64,000 nt of DNA from Oscheius dolichura (GCA_932521035.1 OW051496.1:10044001-10108000); one strand, 5' to 3'. Numbered from the stretch's first letter, positions 35,061 through 48,700 are shown. Program-made: numbers and translations. The notes: generated by a model not told the origin, from the letters alone.

Positions 35061-37560
35061 GTAGATGTTGCCCTACCGTAAGGTCCCTTCTTCTGATTTG
35101 CCGTGGTTCGGCAACATGTAGATGTTGCCCTACCGTAGTTGCTTCTGATTTGTGGTGGTTCGGCAACATGTAGATGTTGCCCTACCGTAGTTGCTTCTGA
35201 TTTGTGGTGGTTCGGCAACATGTAGATGTTGCCCTACCGTAAGGTCCCCTCTTCTGATTTCCCGTGGTTCGGCAACATGTAGATGTTGCCCTACCGTAAG
35301 GTCCCTTCTTCTGATTTCCCGTGGTTCGGCAACATGTAGATGTTGCCCTACCGTAAGGTTCCTTCTTCTGATTTCCCGTGGTTCGGCAACATGTAGATGT
35401 TGCCCTACCGTAGTTGCCTCTGATTTGTGGTGGTTCGGCAACATGTAGATGTTGCCCTACCGTAGTTGCTTCTGATTTGTGGTGGTTCGGCAACATGTAG
35501 ATGTTGCCCTACCGTAGTTGCTTCTGATTTGTGGTGGTTCGGCAACATGTAGATGTTGCCCTACCGTAGTTGCTTCTGATTTGCCGTGGTTCGGCAACAT
35601 GTAGATGTTGCCCTACCGTAGTTGCTTCTGATTTGCCGTGGTTCGGCAACATGTAGATGTTGCCCTACCGTAGTTGCCTCTGATTTGTGGTGGTTCGGCA
35701 ACATGTAGATGTTGCCCTACCGTAGTTGCCTCTGATTTGCCGTGGTTCGGCAACATGTAGATGTTGCCCTACCGTAACTGCTTCTGATTTGACGTGGTTC
35801 GGCAACATGTAGATGTTGCCCTACCGTAAGGTCCCCTCTTCTGATTTGCCGTGGTTCGGCAACATGTAGATGTTGCCCTACCGTAACTGCTTCTGATTTG
35901 ACGTGGTTCGGCAACATGTAGATGTTGCCCTACCGTAATTGCTTCTGATTTCCCGTGGTTCGGCAACATGTAGATGTTGCCCTACCGTAATTGCTTCTGA
36001 TTTCCCGTGGTTCGGCAACATGTAGATGTTGCCCTACCGTAACTGCTTCTGATTTGACGTGGTTCGGCAACATGTAGCTGTTGCCCTACCGTAACTGCTT
36101 CTGATTTGACGTGGTTCGGCAACATGTAGATGTTGCCCTACCGTAATTGCTTCTGATTTCCCGTGGTTCGGCAACATGTAGATGTTGCCCTACCGTAATT
36201 GCTTCTGATTTCCCGTGGTTCGGCAACATGTAGATGTTGCCCTACCGTAACTGCTTCTGATTTGACGTGGTTCGGCAACATGTAGATGTTGCCCTACCGT
36301 AACTGCTTCTGATTTCCCGTGGTTCGGCAACATGTAGATGTTGCCCTACCGTAGTTGCCTCTGATTTGCCGTGGTTCGGCAACATGTAGATGTTGCCCTA
36401 CCGTAACTGCTTCTGATTTGACGTGGTTCGGCAACATGTAGATGTTGCCCTACCGTAACTGCTTCTGATTTCCCGTGGTTCGGCAACATGTAGATGTTGC
36501 CCTACCGTAACTGCTTCTGATTTCCCGTGGTTCGGCAACATGTAGATGTTGCCCTACCGTAACTGCTTCTGATTTCCCGTGGTTCGGCAACATGTAGATG
36601 TTGCCCTACCGTAACTGCTTCTGATTTCCCGTGGTTCGGCAACATGTAGATGTTGCCCTACCGTAGTTGCTTCTGATTTCCCGTGGTTCGGCAACATGTA
36701 GATGTTGCCCTACCGTAGTTGCTTCTGATTTCCCGTGGTTCGGCAACATGTAGATGTTGCCCTACCGTAACTGCTTCTGATTTCCCGTGGTTCGGCAACA
36801 TGTAGATGTTGCCCTACCGTAGTTGCCTCTGATTTGCCGTGGTTCGGCAACATGTAGATGTTGCCCTACCGTAGTTGCTTCTGATTTGCCGTGGTTCGGC
36901 AACATGTAGATGTTGCCCTACCGTAGTTGCTTCTGATTTGCCGTGGTTCGGCAACATGTAGATGTTGCCCTACCGTAAGGTTCCTTCTTCTGATTTCCCG
37001 TGGTTCGGCAACATGTAGATGTTGCCCTACCGTAAGGTCCCTTCTTCTGATTTGCCGTGGTTCGGCAACATGTAGATGTTGCCCTACCGTAATTGCTTCT
37101 GATTTGCCGTGGTTCGGCAACATGTAGATGTTGCCCTACCGTAGTTGCTTCTGATTTGTGGTGGTTCGGCAACATGTAGATGTTGCCCTACCGTAAGGTC
37201 CCTTCTTCTGATTTCCCGTGGTTCGGCAACATGTAGATGTTGCCCTACCGTAAGGTTCCTTCTTCTGATTTCCCGTGGTTCGGCAACATGTAGATGTTGC
37301 CCTACCGTAAGGTCCCTTCTTCTGATTTGCCGTGGTTCGGCAACATGTAGATGTTGCCCTACCGTAAGGTTCCTTCTTCTGATTTCCCGTGGTTCGGCAA
37401 CATGTAGATGTTGCCCTACCGTAGTTGCTTCTGATTTGCCGTGGTTCGGCAACATGTAGATGTTGCCCTACCGTAAGGTTCCTTCTTCTGATTTCCCGTG
37501 GTTCGGCAACATGTAGATGTTGCCCTACCGTAGTTGCTTCTGATTTGCCGTGGTTCGGCA

Positions 37561-39140
37561 ACATATAGATGTTGCCCTACCGTAGTTGCTTCTGATTTGC
37601 CGTGGTTCGGCAACATATAGATGTTGCCCTACCGTAGTTGCTTCTGATTTCCCGTGGTTCGGCAACATGTAGATGTTGCCCTACCGTAGTTGCTTCTGAT
37701 TTCCCGTGGTTCGGCAACATGTAGATGTTGCCCTACCGTAACTGCTTCTGATTTGACGTGGTTCGGCAACATGTAGATGTTGCCCTACCGTAATTGCTTC
37801 TGATTTCCCGTGGTTCGGCAACATGTAGATGTTGCCCTACCGTAGTTGCTTCTGATTTCGCGTGGTTCGGCAACATGTAGATGTTGCCCTACCGTAGTTG
37901 CTTCTGATTTGCCGTGGTTCGGCAACATGTAGATGTTGCCCTACCGTAAGGTTCCTTCTTCTGATTTCCCGTGGTTCGGCAACATGTAGATGTTGCCCTA
38001 CCGTAGTTGCTTCTGATTTGCCGTGGTTCGGCAACATGTAGATGTTGCCCTACCGTAGTTGCTTCTGATTTCCCGTGGTTCGGCAACATGTAGATGTTGC
38101 CCTACCGTAACTGCTTCTGATTTGACGTGGTTCGGCAACATGTAGATGTTGCTCTACCGTAATTGCTTCTGATTTCCCGTGGTTCGGCAACATGTAGATG
38201 TTGCCCTACCGTAGTTGCTTCTGATTTCGCGTGGTTCGGCAACATGTAGATGTTGCCCTACCGTAAGGTTCCTTCTTCTGATTTCCCGTGGTTCGGCAAC
38301 ATGTAGATGTTGCCCTACCGTAGTTGCTTCTGATTTGCCGTGGTTCGGCAACATATAGATGTTGCCCTACCGTAGTTGCTTCTGATTTGCCGTGGTTCGG
38401 CAACATATAGATGTTGCCCTACCGTAGTTGCTTCTGATTTCCCGTGGTTCGGCAACATGTAGATGTTGCCCTACCGTAGTTGCTTCTGATTTCCCGTGGT
38501 TCGGCAACATGTAGATGTTGCCCTACCGTAACTGCTTCTGATTTGACGTGGTTCGGCAACATGTAGATGTTGCCCTACCGTAATTGCTTCTGATTTCCCG
38601 TGGTTCGGCAACATGTAGATGTTGCCCTACCGTAGTTGCTTCTGATTTCGCGTGGTTCGGCAACATGTAGATGTTGCCCTACCGTAGTTGCTTCTGATTT
38701 GCCGTGGTTCGGCAACATGTAGATGTTGCCCTACCGTAAGGTTCCTTCTTCTGATTTCCCGTGGTTCGGCAACATGTAGATGTTGCCCTACCGTAGTTGC
38801 TTCTGATTTGCCGTGGTTCGGCAACATGTAGATGTTGCCCTACCGTAGTTGCTTCTGATTTCCCGTGGTTCGGCAACATGTAGATGTTGCCCTACCGTAA
38901 CTGCTTCTGATTTGACGTGGTTCGGCAACATGTAGATGTTGCTCTACCGTAATTGCTTCTGATTTCCCGTGGTTCGGCAACATGTAGATGTTGCCCTACC
39001 GTAGTTGCTTCTGATTTCGCGTGGTTCGGCAACATGTAGATGTTGCCCTACCGTAAGGTCCCCTCTTCTGATTTCCCGTGGTTCGGCAACATGTAGATGT
39101 TGCCCTACCGTAACTGCTTCTGATTTGACGTGGTTCGGCA
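37561..39140. repeat. 790-base higher-order repeat inside array 1
   Basis: A block marked by two successive ACATATAGATG core variants (37561 and 37613) recurs 790 bases later (38351 and 38403). It is followed by the same order of CCCG, GACG and CGCG units and the same GTTGCTCTACC variant. Confidence 0.8.
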
Positions 39141-39263
39141 ACATGTAGATGTTGCCCTACCGTAGTTGCTTCTGATTTGTGGTGGTTCGGCAACATGTAG
39201 ATGTTGCCCTACCGTAGTTGCTTCTGATTTGCCGTGGTTCGGCAACATGTAGATGTTGCCCTA

Positions 39264-39275
39264 GTAAATGACAAG
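39264..39275. repeat. Cassette-edge relic inside array 1
   Basis: GTAAATGACAAG interrupts the satellite after TTGCCCTA, exactly as at the true right edge of the cassette. Satellite then resumes at AACATGTAG with no cassette between. The same relic is at 61352-61363 in array 2. Confidence 0.9.
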
Positions 39276-39896
39276 AACATGTAGATGTTGCCCTACCGTA
39301 GTTGCTTCTGATTTGTGGTGGTTCGGCAACATGTAGATGTTGCCCTACCGTAGTTGCTTCTGATTTGCCGTGGTTCGGCAACATGTAGATGTTGCCCTAC
39401 CGTAATTGCTTCTGATTTGCCGTGGTTCGGCAACATGTAGATGTTGCCCTACCGTAGTTGCTTCTGATTTGCCGTGGTTCGGCAACATGTAGATGTTGCC
39501 CTACCGTAATTGCTTCTGATTTGCCGTGGTTCGGCAACATGTAGATGTTGCCCTACCGTAGTTGCTTCTGATTTCCCGTGGTTCGGCAACATGTAGATGT
39601 TGCCCTACCGTAACTGCTTCTGATTTGACGTGGTTCGGCAACATGTAGATGTTGCCCTACCGTAGTTGCCTCTGATTTGTGGTGGTTCGGCAACATGTAG
39701 ATGTTGCCCTACCGTAGTTGCTTCTGATTTGCCGTGGTTCGGCAACATGTAGATGTTGCCCTAGTAAATGACAAGACGGGGGAGACGAAATTGGGAAAAG
39801 TAAACGTCATAAACGTCATATCAATAAACTCACGACTAAACCAAAACAATTTATGAGCCAGCTTTATATTACATAAAAAATACTGTGTGTATCACT

Positions 39897-41902
39897 CTAC
39901 TGGGGCTTCTGAGCGGCAGCTGGCAGTCCGACTTCTTTGACGTGGGCTCCCGTGCTGCTGATGGCCGTGGTGACGCCGTCCAGAGCGGTGTCAGGATCGT
40001 CGACTCGGACGATGTCAAATTCAGCTCGGGCGGGAATTTGAGCAGCGTCGGGTCGTTTTTCTTCTCCTTAAAGATGGCGATCAGCTCCTTCAGATCGGTG
40101 TACATCTCGTCGAGGAGCTGCGTCGTGGTGTCCTCGTAGCTGATGCTGACGGAGAGGACGACGGCCCCGGCGACGTTGGTAATCTTCAGGAAGAGCCTAT
40201 GCGACTCGTTGATGAAGATGCCCAGAAGACGAGTATACTTGGCCAACTCGGCCGGGGAGAGTCCCTTTTCGATGTAGGTGAAGCAGAAGCAGTTCAGGAC
40301 ACGGCCACCAAAGACGCGGACATTCTCGTTGGAGGAGAGCCTCTCCTCGAAGAAGGCAGTCAGGCGGCAGATCTGGTTGACATGCTCCCGCATCCGCTTG
40401 AGACCCCGCCCGGAATCAGGGGTCGCCTCTGGGGTCGAATTTTGCCATTTTGACCTTCCCAGGGTCTAGAGCAGGAGGTTTATACTGTAGAATTGAGCTG
40501 ACTTCATGCATCGCCCCCAATTTTTATATAAAAATTCGTTTACAGTACTACGCCGACAACGACACCAACCAAGTCTTCCCCTTCCTGTACTGTGGAGGTG
40601 ACCGTAACCGCTACCTGAGCCGAAGCTTGGCCCCCATCTCGGAACTTCGGCTCCTCGTGCGGCTCCAGCCAGAACGAGGACGCGTTATGAGCCATCGCAT
40701 GGATCCAGCGGTTGTATTTCTGTCCGAGGCGGCCGATCCGGCCGAGCTCGTCGTTGGCCAAGATACCATCCGTTCCGAGGGTGATGACGATGCAGCAGGG
40801 GATCCGGCCCAGGGTCACGTCCTTCTTGATCATCTTCTCCACCTGCTTGGCCGTCATCCCGTAGCCATTCTCCGCGAGGGCCGGGATCCTTCGCAGCCGG
40901 AGCATCGCCAGACGGCATTGCTTGTCCAGCGTCGAGTGGCCTTCGCTACTCGCGTAGACGCACAGCTTCCCGTAGACGGAGTGGTGCTCGGGCACGGACT
41001 TGCTGGTGGCCTCGGCGAAGAGGAAGTTGTCCTTCTTGTCGATCTGTCCCGAATGGATGTATTGCTGATTTGTGGCGAAGACTCGAGCCACCATCAGGGC
41101 GCACAGTGTACTGTCGCCAATCGACTCCTAGAAAATCGGATTACGATGGGAAATGAGCCAGAGGTCCCACCTGGAAAGAGGCTCCTCCCTGGCATGTCTC
41201 ACTATTGGCATAGAAGAAGAATCGCTCCGGGATGCCGAGGGCCCTTCCAGCCCAGTTGAGCATAGCTACTTGCATTTCAGCAACCGCCGGCGAGGCGTCG
41301 TAGATGAATCCAGGAGAGCCGATGTGCACGGCCAGAACCTCGCCAATAATGTCCGGGACGGAACGGGACAGCACGTTTGAGGCCAGGTAGCGCGGGTGCT
41401 TGTAGTGCGTCATCTGAAATCAGGAGATTGGTAACAGTTGAAAGGTATCGGCCGGCAACAGGGCGTGCCTACGAAAGGGGCCATTTCGCTTGAATGCGGT
41501 AGCTTTGCGCCCGTTTTTGTAAATAGACAAGGTTAAACTGGTCTTACCCCGGGAATGATGAACTTTTCAAAATCTTGCATAATGACATCGAAGGAGACGG
41601 GCCTGGCGGGCGGATGCGTGTCCAGACGCTGGTAGAGGAAGCCGGGCAGGCAGTCATTCGACACCGGGTACTGTTCCGGGCACTTCATGTAGCTCTTGAC
41701 AAAGCCCGACAGCTTATCCATCATCTCGAGGAAACTCTCCCGGTCAGGAGGACGCTCAATCTTCGGGTACGGGCCGCGACTCTCCAGTGGCGGTGGCGTC
41801 CTCGGTTGGCGCCGGCCACGACGGTCTTTTCCACCAGTAGCCAAGCAGGGCGAGGACAGCTACAGCCAGGAAACTGCTGACGATGACGGTAGCAACCGCC
41901 AT
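39897..41902 (-). pseudogene. Decarboxylase-like pseudogene, copy C
   Basis: Minus-strand exons 41548-41902, 41171-41413, 40615-41127 and 39897-40465. It has the same frameshifts, the same HAMAHNAS site and the same missing lysine segment as copy A, plus an intact 3' end. Shared defects mean that the damage predates amplification, unless the copies were collapsed during assembly. Confidence 0.85.
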
Positions 41903-42268
41903 TGAAGCAATTCGAAGTGGAATGAACAGAAGGCAAAATGTTGTAGGTTGACGAGAATTCGACGGAAAGTTGTCCAGTTGTCCAGTTGTCCGGTCTATTC
42001 TGACCATTCTGGTCAAAATCTTGTTGGATTGACGTAAACTGGCTTTTCTTTTTCGCTTTCCCGACTGTTTTCCAGGGATGTAATACTTACTGGAATTATA
42101 AATAATACTGGAATTATTGGTTATACTGGATTTCTCTCTCTATTTCTGGAACACGAGTTTGGGCAGAAGACGGCAGGACAGCTCCCGGGTTAGTTTTCAA
42201 TGTCTGTAGTGTTTCGTTTTCTAATCTATGGTATCGTTGGTTAATTCGATACTGTTCCAGCAAATGTG

Positions 42269-42645
42269 ATGGCTGGCAAGAAGATGAAGTCTTTGCTATT
42301 TTCTCTGGCCATTTGGATGATTGCTGTCTTCTCTTCTTTTCTCCAGAGTAGTTTCTAACCTGCCTCTTCCATCAGCTTTAAACTAATGCTTCTTTTTCAG
42401 AATGTGCCATTGAAACTAATGTAGATGGAGGAAAATGGAAGATAACAGCGCTTTACGGACAAATTTATTGTATAAATAAGCATATCACATGGAGGCTTAC
42501 GATTGGCTTGACCTCACAGAGCAGGATGGAGGGGAATGTCGGCTCCGAACGTGCATCCGGCATGCATCCCGCTGGCGTAGACCGTCGTATCCGATCCTTT
42601 GGGCAGGTAGAACCAAACGCATTGATCCTTTACCATGGTTTTTGA
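42269..42645 (+). CDS. Possible small secreted protein, copy C
   Basis: Exons 42269-42347 and 42401-42645; leader and splice sites as in copies A and B. Low support, listed for completeness because it is too short for usual ORF cut-offs. Confidence 0.28.
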
Positions 42646-45123
42646 GTAGCTCGTTGGACGATTGAGAGAACGGCCATAGAAGTCGATGTCGTCCTTGTCG
42701 CACGCCGGCCGAGTATCACCAATAAACTTCATTTTCATCGGAACTGCCTGCTTCAGCTGGAGACACCATTTGACATGTCCATTGAGGCCAATCCCTTCAT
42801 TCCAAATATCCACAACATCTGTTATCTTGATGACCGGTACATTCAAGTACCTCGGCTTGGCATATTCTTCTGCGATGACAGTAAGCATCGGATCAAAGAT
42901 CTGTAATGAGTTCATAAGTTTAATTATTTAATAGCCGTACCTCGGACTGTAGCGCTTCCTTCCTCTTGTAGAAAAAGGTTACTGGCATCTCGGGATTCAG
43001 TTGGACGTTGTCCCTCTTGGCCTTGCTTTCTCCTTTTGCCTTCAGGACACCAAGCTGGCTGGATATCCTCTTTCCAAATTTTCCGTCCTTGTTGAAGACG
43101 ACGATCTTCTGTTCGCCCGACACCATTTCTTCCGGGGACAGAAGCAGTCGGGGACGAACTTCAACGCCGAGGCGTTCTTCCTCCTCTGCCAGCTTCTGTA
43201 GCTGGATGTCGACCGCGGTCAACTGGGTCACCTGAAGAATTGGATATAGTAAGAATAAGAAGAGAGTACATACTGTGGCTTCACGACCGGTGAGGAGGAC
43301 AAGATCCTTTTCAAGGAGATCCAAGGCGGCCTCGTTGATTTCTAGCTCGACCTCCTTCTTCTTTTTCATCGATTTCGTCAGAGCAATCTGAAACGAAGTG
43401 ATGAGACATTGCTAACGGCGGGGATACATGCATAAAGTGGTCTTCTTTCCCATTAAACCCCCATAATTTAACTGCTCAGCTGCCGCTATTTCTAATCATT
43501 TGATTTACTTCGAAATTTCTTCCAAAAGTAGCTTTGTTTTCGTAGTTATTGATAGCAATGCTCCCGAGATTACGGTAGCCTGCCAGGAAACAGAGCGGCC
43601 GGTTTTTGAAGAGATCCTCGGGCGTTTAATCCTCACAATGCTTTGAAAATCGGCAATTTCTTTTCTCCAGATGGGGCACAGCTACATACGTCAAAAGGAG
43701 GTCTTATTTGCAAATTGCCCGAGGCTGGGGGAAGAGTTTTCCAACCGCGCTCGTGTCAGTAAGGCCTACTATAGTTTATAGGGCCCGTTACCCAGGAAAA
43801 GGGCAAAAGGTTCAACGGACGTCCCCCCAAAAGTGGACCATGCTGGCACGGCCAGTCGAGAACCTAGTCTGGATTAGTTTTCCATGGAAACGAATACCAT
43901 ATTCTCACTGAAACGAGGCTTATCTTGGGCTTATAATTTTATAATGCCGTCCTTCTCGGAGCGCGACTACGGTATTCAAATTTACAACAAGAAAGAATGA
44001 CGGATCGGCGGGCACTATAGCTTTTAGAGAAGATAAAGCGGTAAAAAATAAAGGGCGCTCCTTGTTCAAACATACCGGAAATTTTTTCAGGTTACTCACT
44101 GCCGACAATATCTTCTCATTGACCTTCTCCTTGAGCGTCTTCTTTCTCTTGACCGGCTCCTTCTCCTTCTGGTCGACGATCTCCTTCTTGCTTTGTTGCT
44201 TGACGACTGTTTCTTGGAGACTGTTTCCCATGGCGGTATTGTCCTGGAGGCTTTTCTGAAATAAGTACAGTAATAAGGAAATCGACTGAATAGAAAATAA
44301 AGCTGTTTAGGACTATTGCGGCTAGGGTGTTCCAAAATCCCGCCCGGTCAACCGGTCAGAGTCAGGTTTTTGACCAGATCAAAAGCGACCATTTTCTTAT
44401 GGATTGACCAAGCATTCGGTCTATAAAAATAAAATTTCCTTATTACAAAAAAAAAATTTGGGTCAAAATAGCAATTTCTCAAAGCGACGAACTCCAAAGG
44501 CGACCATTTTCTTATGGATTGACCAAGCATTCGGTCTATAAAAATAAAATTTCCTTATTACAAAAAAAAAATTTGGGTCAAAATAGCAATTTCTCAAAGC
44601 GACGAACTCCAAAGGATGCGCCGGCGCCGCTTGGATGGCACCCGCACCAAACTTATTTGAGTGCCCCCTGTTTACTATTTTCCTGGATTTCAATATGGCT
44701 TTGTGTATGAGTTATGGGAAAGTTTCTCGCTTCCTTTATGTATTGACTGAAAAAGATGACTGATCGTGGCCCCTTGGTGTTAAAAAACTGCCGGTTTCAG
44801 CTAGTTTTCATGACAAATTTAGATTTTCCCGCACTTTTGAAAATCCAATGCATGAAAGCGTTTTTTTATCGCAGAATTACAAAGTCTTGTACGTACCTCC
44901 TCCTCGGCCGTGAGGGCATCTCGATAGCGATTGCTCTTGATTTCGTCCTTCTCCCGGATGAGGGTCACCAGCTCCTTGATGTAGAGTCCTTGCACGTGAA
45001 CCTTCTCACAATCCGGTAGAGCGTCAAAGCCTTCTAAAAACACTTGTTATTTTTTAGATAAACTTCAATCAAACCGCGTTTGGCAGTCTCTGCCCATGTG
45101 AGAAGTTCTGCTGAAGCAGCCAT
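42514..45123 (-). CDS. Unrecognised Lys/Glu-rich protein, cassette gene 1, copy C
   Basis: Minus-strand exons 44897-45033, 44100-44255, 43274-43387, 42941-43231 and 42514-42900, with the tentative first exon 45064-45123. The exons give the same protein as copies A and B. Three intact copies next to three damaged decarboxylase copies suggest that gene 1 is the member under selection, if either is. Confidence 0.62.
44385..44614. repeat. 115-base tandem duplication in intron (copy C)
   Basis: Same duplicated block as in copy B, at the same place in the intron of gene 1. It shows that B and C share an ancestor after the split from A. Confidence 0.9.
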
Positions 45124-45711
45124 GACCGACGCCGGAATAGCTAGTGAATGAGAAGATTAGGGAGACAGAAGCTACACGTCAATTTCATTGGTTAACATCT
45201 GTCGTTACAAAGGGATTTAATGACTAACCAATTATTCTTCTTGTCTTCGACAGGATTGAGATTAATAATAAACCTGAATACCCCTGAATTGTTGATATAG
45301 ACTGGAGGCCGGCGACGGGACAGAACCACAGGGTTTACCTCTTGAATAAGGTTAGGAATTAGTTTACTCCCCAAATATTGGTAGACGATTAAAGCTACAC
45401 CTCTTATGACCCTGAATTACGCTCCGTAGAACTCCCTCTCTTGGTTACGAGCCGTCAGAATGCCGGCACCGGAGTAAGGCCGACCTTCCGCCTCCAAACA
45501 GGTTTTACTCCCTGGAACCGACTGCTCCTGGCGGCCAGTTCTCCACAATATTTCATGCGTTTTTTGTCCTCTTTAAAGTTCTGTTTGTAGTGACCCTGTT
45601 CGTTGAAGGAGGAGCCCTTCGTGAGAAGAGCTGTCATCTTCGGAGCATTCGAATTCTTGAACTGGAAGGAAGTGCTGAAAATTGGTCTTCCTCAATGGAA
45701 TTTTAAGTTAA

Positions 45712-45741
45712 GGTAGGGCAACATGTAGATGTTGCCCTACC
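45712..45741. repeat. 30-base perfect hairpin at start of array 2
   Basis: Identical to the hairpin that opens array 1, again two bases after the cassette edge. Confidence 0.9.
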
Positions 45742-48700
45742 GTAGTTGCCTCTGATTTCCCGTGGTTCGGCAACATGTAGATGTTGCCCTACCGTAGTTG
45801 CCTCTGATTTCCCGTGGTTCGGCAACATGTAGATGTTGCCCTACCGTAGTTGCCTCTGATTTGCCGTGGTTCGGCAACATGGAGATGTTGCCCTACCGTA
45901 GTTGCTTCTGATTTGTGGTGGTTCGGCAACATGTAGATGTTGCCCTACCGTAGTTGCCTCTGATTTGTGGTGGTTCGGCAACATGTAGATGTTGCCCTAC
46001 CGTAAGGTTCCTTCTTCTGATTTCCCGTGGTTCGGCAACATGTAGATGTTGCCCTACCGTAAGGTCCCCTCTTCTGATTTCCCGTGGTTCGGCAACATGT
46101 AGATGTTGCCCTACCGTAAGGTCCCTTCTTCTGATTTCCCGTGGTTCGGCAACATGTAGATGTTGCCCTACCGTAAGGTCCCCTCTTCTGATTTCCCGTG
46201 GTTCGGCAACATGTAGATGTTGCCCTACCGTAAGGTCCCTTCTTCTGATTTCCCGTGGTTCGGCAACATGTAGATGTTGCCCTACCGTAGTTGCTTCTGA
46301 TTTGCCGTGGTTCGGCAACATGTAGATGTTGCCCTACCGTAATTGCTTCTGATTTGCCGTGGTTCGGCAACATGTAGATGTTGCCCTACCGTAATTGCTT
46401 CTGATTTGCCGTGGTTCGGCAACATGTAGATGTTGCCCTACCGTAATTGCTTCTGATTTGCCGTGGTTCGGCAACATGTAGATGTTGCCCTACCGTAGTT
46501 GCTTCTGATTTGTGGTGGTTCGGCAACATGTAGATGTTGCCCTACCGTAGTTGCTTCTGATTTGTGGTGGTTCGGCAACATGTAGATGTTGCCCTACCGT
46601 AATTGCTTCTGATTTGCCGTGGTTCGGCAACATGTAGATGTTGCCCTACCGTAGTTGCTTCTGATTTATGGTGGTTCGGCAACATGTAGATGTTGCCCTA
46701 CCGTAGTTGCCTCTGATTTGTGGTGGTTCGGCAACATGTAGATGTTGCCCTACCGTAGTTGCTTCTGATTTGCCGTGGTTCGGCAACATGTAGATGTTGC
46801 CCTACCGTAAGGTCCCTTCTTCTGATTTCCCGTGGTTCGGCAACATGTAGATGTTGCCCTACCGTAGTTGCCTCTGATTTGTGGTGGTTCGGCAACATGT
46901 AGATGTTGCCCTACCGTAGTTGCTTCTGATTTGCCGTGGTTCGGCAACATGTAGATGTTGCCCTACCGTAAGGTTCCTTCTTCTGATTTCCCGTGGTTCG
47001 GCAACATGTAGATGTTGCCCTACCGTAAGGTTCCTTCTTCTGATTTCCCGTGGTTCGGCAACATGTAGATGTTGCCCTACCGTAGTTGCTTCTGATTTGC
47101 CGTGGTTCGGCAACATGTAGATGTTGCCCTACCGTAGTTGCTTCTGATTTGCCGTGGTTCGGCAACATGTAGATGTTGCCCTACCGTAGTTGCTTCTGAT
47201 TTGTGGTGGTTCGGCAACATGTAGATGTTGCCCTACCGTAAGGTCCCTTCTTCTGATTTCCCGTGGTTCGGCAACATGTAGATGTTGCCCTACCGTAGTT
47301 GCCTCTGATTTGTGGTGGTTCGGCAACATGTAGATGTTGCCCTACCGTAGTTGCTTCTGATTTGCCGTGGTTCGGCAACATGTAGATGTTGCCCTACCGT
47401 AAGGTCCCCTCTTCTGATTTGCCGTGGTTCGGCAACATGTAGATGTTGCCCTACCGTAAGGTCCCCTCTTCTGATTTGCCGTGGTTCGGCAACATGTAGA
47501 TGTTGCCCTACCGTAACTGCTTCTGATTTGCCGTGGTTCGGCAACATGTAGATGTTGCCCTACCGTAGTTGCTTCTGATTTGTGGTGGTTCGGCAACATG
47601 TAGATGTTGCCCTACCGTAATTGCTTCCGATTTGCCGTGGTTCGGCAACATGTAGATGTTGCCCTACCGTAAGGTCCCCTCTTCTGATTTGCCGTGGTTC
47701 GGCAACATGTAGATGTTGCCCTACCGTAATTGCTTCTGATTTGCCGTGGTTCGGCAACATGTAGATGTTGCCCTACCGTAATTGCTTCCGATTTGCCGTG
47801 GTTCGGCAACATGTAGATGTTGCCCTACCGCAGTTGCTTCTGATTTGCCGTGGTTCGGCAACATGTAGATGTTGCCCTACCGTAGTTGCTTCTGATTTGC
47901 CGTGGTTCGGCAACATGTAGATGTTGCCCTACCGTAAGGTCCCCTCTTCTGATTTGCCGTGGTTCGGCAACATGTAGATGTTGCCCTACCGTAAGGTCCC
48001 CTCTTCTGATTTGACGTGGTTCGGCAACATGTAGATGTTGCCCTACCGTAAGGTCCCCTCTTCTGATTTGCCGTGGTTCGGCAACATGTAGATGTTGCCC
48101 TACCGTAAGGTCCCCTCTTCTGATTTGACGTGGTTCGGCAACATGTAGATGTTGCCCTACCGTAAGGTCCCCTCTTCTGATTTGACGTGGTTCGGCAACA
48201 TGTAGATGTTGCCCTACCGTAAGGTCCCCTCTTCTGATTTGACGTGGTTCGGCAACATGTAGATGTTGCCCTACCGTAAGGTCCCCTCTTCTGATTTGCC
48301 GTGGTTCGGCAACATGTAGATGTTGCCCTACCGTAGTTGCTTCTGATTTGCCGTGGTTCGGCAACATGTAGATGTTGCCCTACCGTAGTTGCTTCTGATT
48401 TGCCGTGGTTCGGCAACATGTAGATGTTGCCCTACCGTAATTGCTTCTGATTTGCCGTGGTTCGGCAACATGTAGATGTTGCCCTACCGTAAGGTCCCTT
48501 CTTCTGATTTGCCGTGGTTCGGCAACATGTAGATGTTGCCCTACCGTAGTTGCTTCTGATTTGCCGTGGTTCGGCAACATGTAGATGTTGCCCTACCGTA
48601 AGGTCCCTTCTTCTGATTTGCCGTGGTTCGGCAACATGTAGATGTTGCCCTACCGTAGTTGCTTCTGATTTGCCGTGGTTCGGCAACATGTAGATGTTGC

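Larger units (their letters stand above)
21252..39763 (+). repeat. Hairpin minisatellite array 1 (18.5 kb)
   Basis: Roughly 330-350 head-to-tail units (estimated from length). Each unit is the core TTCGGCAACATGTAGATG plus TTGCCCTACCGTA, followed by a variable joint. Joint type 1 (GTTGCTTCTGATTT, ATTG or ACTG variants) gives 52 bases; joint type 2 (AGGTCCCTTCTTCTGATTT, TTCC or CCCC variants) gives 57. A second variable site precedes the final TGG: GCCG, CCCG, GACG, GTGG, CGCG or ATGG. The core contains 8-base perfect arms GGCAACAT/ATGTTGCC round a GTAG loop. The joints are drawn from a small recurring set, unlike CRISPR spacers. No gene is supported inside. Confidence 0.97.
39764..45709 (-). 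repeat. Two-gene cassette, copy C (inverted, complete)
   Basis: Full-length inverted copy with both edges: GTAAATGACAAG at the left and TTTTAAGT at the right, each meeting satellite. It shares the 115-base duplication with B but has the A/D bases at the five sites private to B. At 44700 it has T where A and B have C on this strand. Confidence 0.95.

Noticed and set aside
21252-39763. CRISPR array
   Set aside because: Regular repeats with variable 20-odd-base joints look CRISPR-like, but the joints come from a handful of recurring words, unit length alternates between 52 and 57, no cas genes exist, and the genome is eukaryotic.
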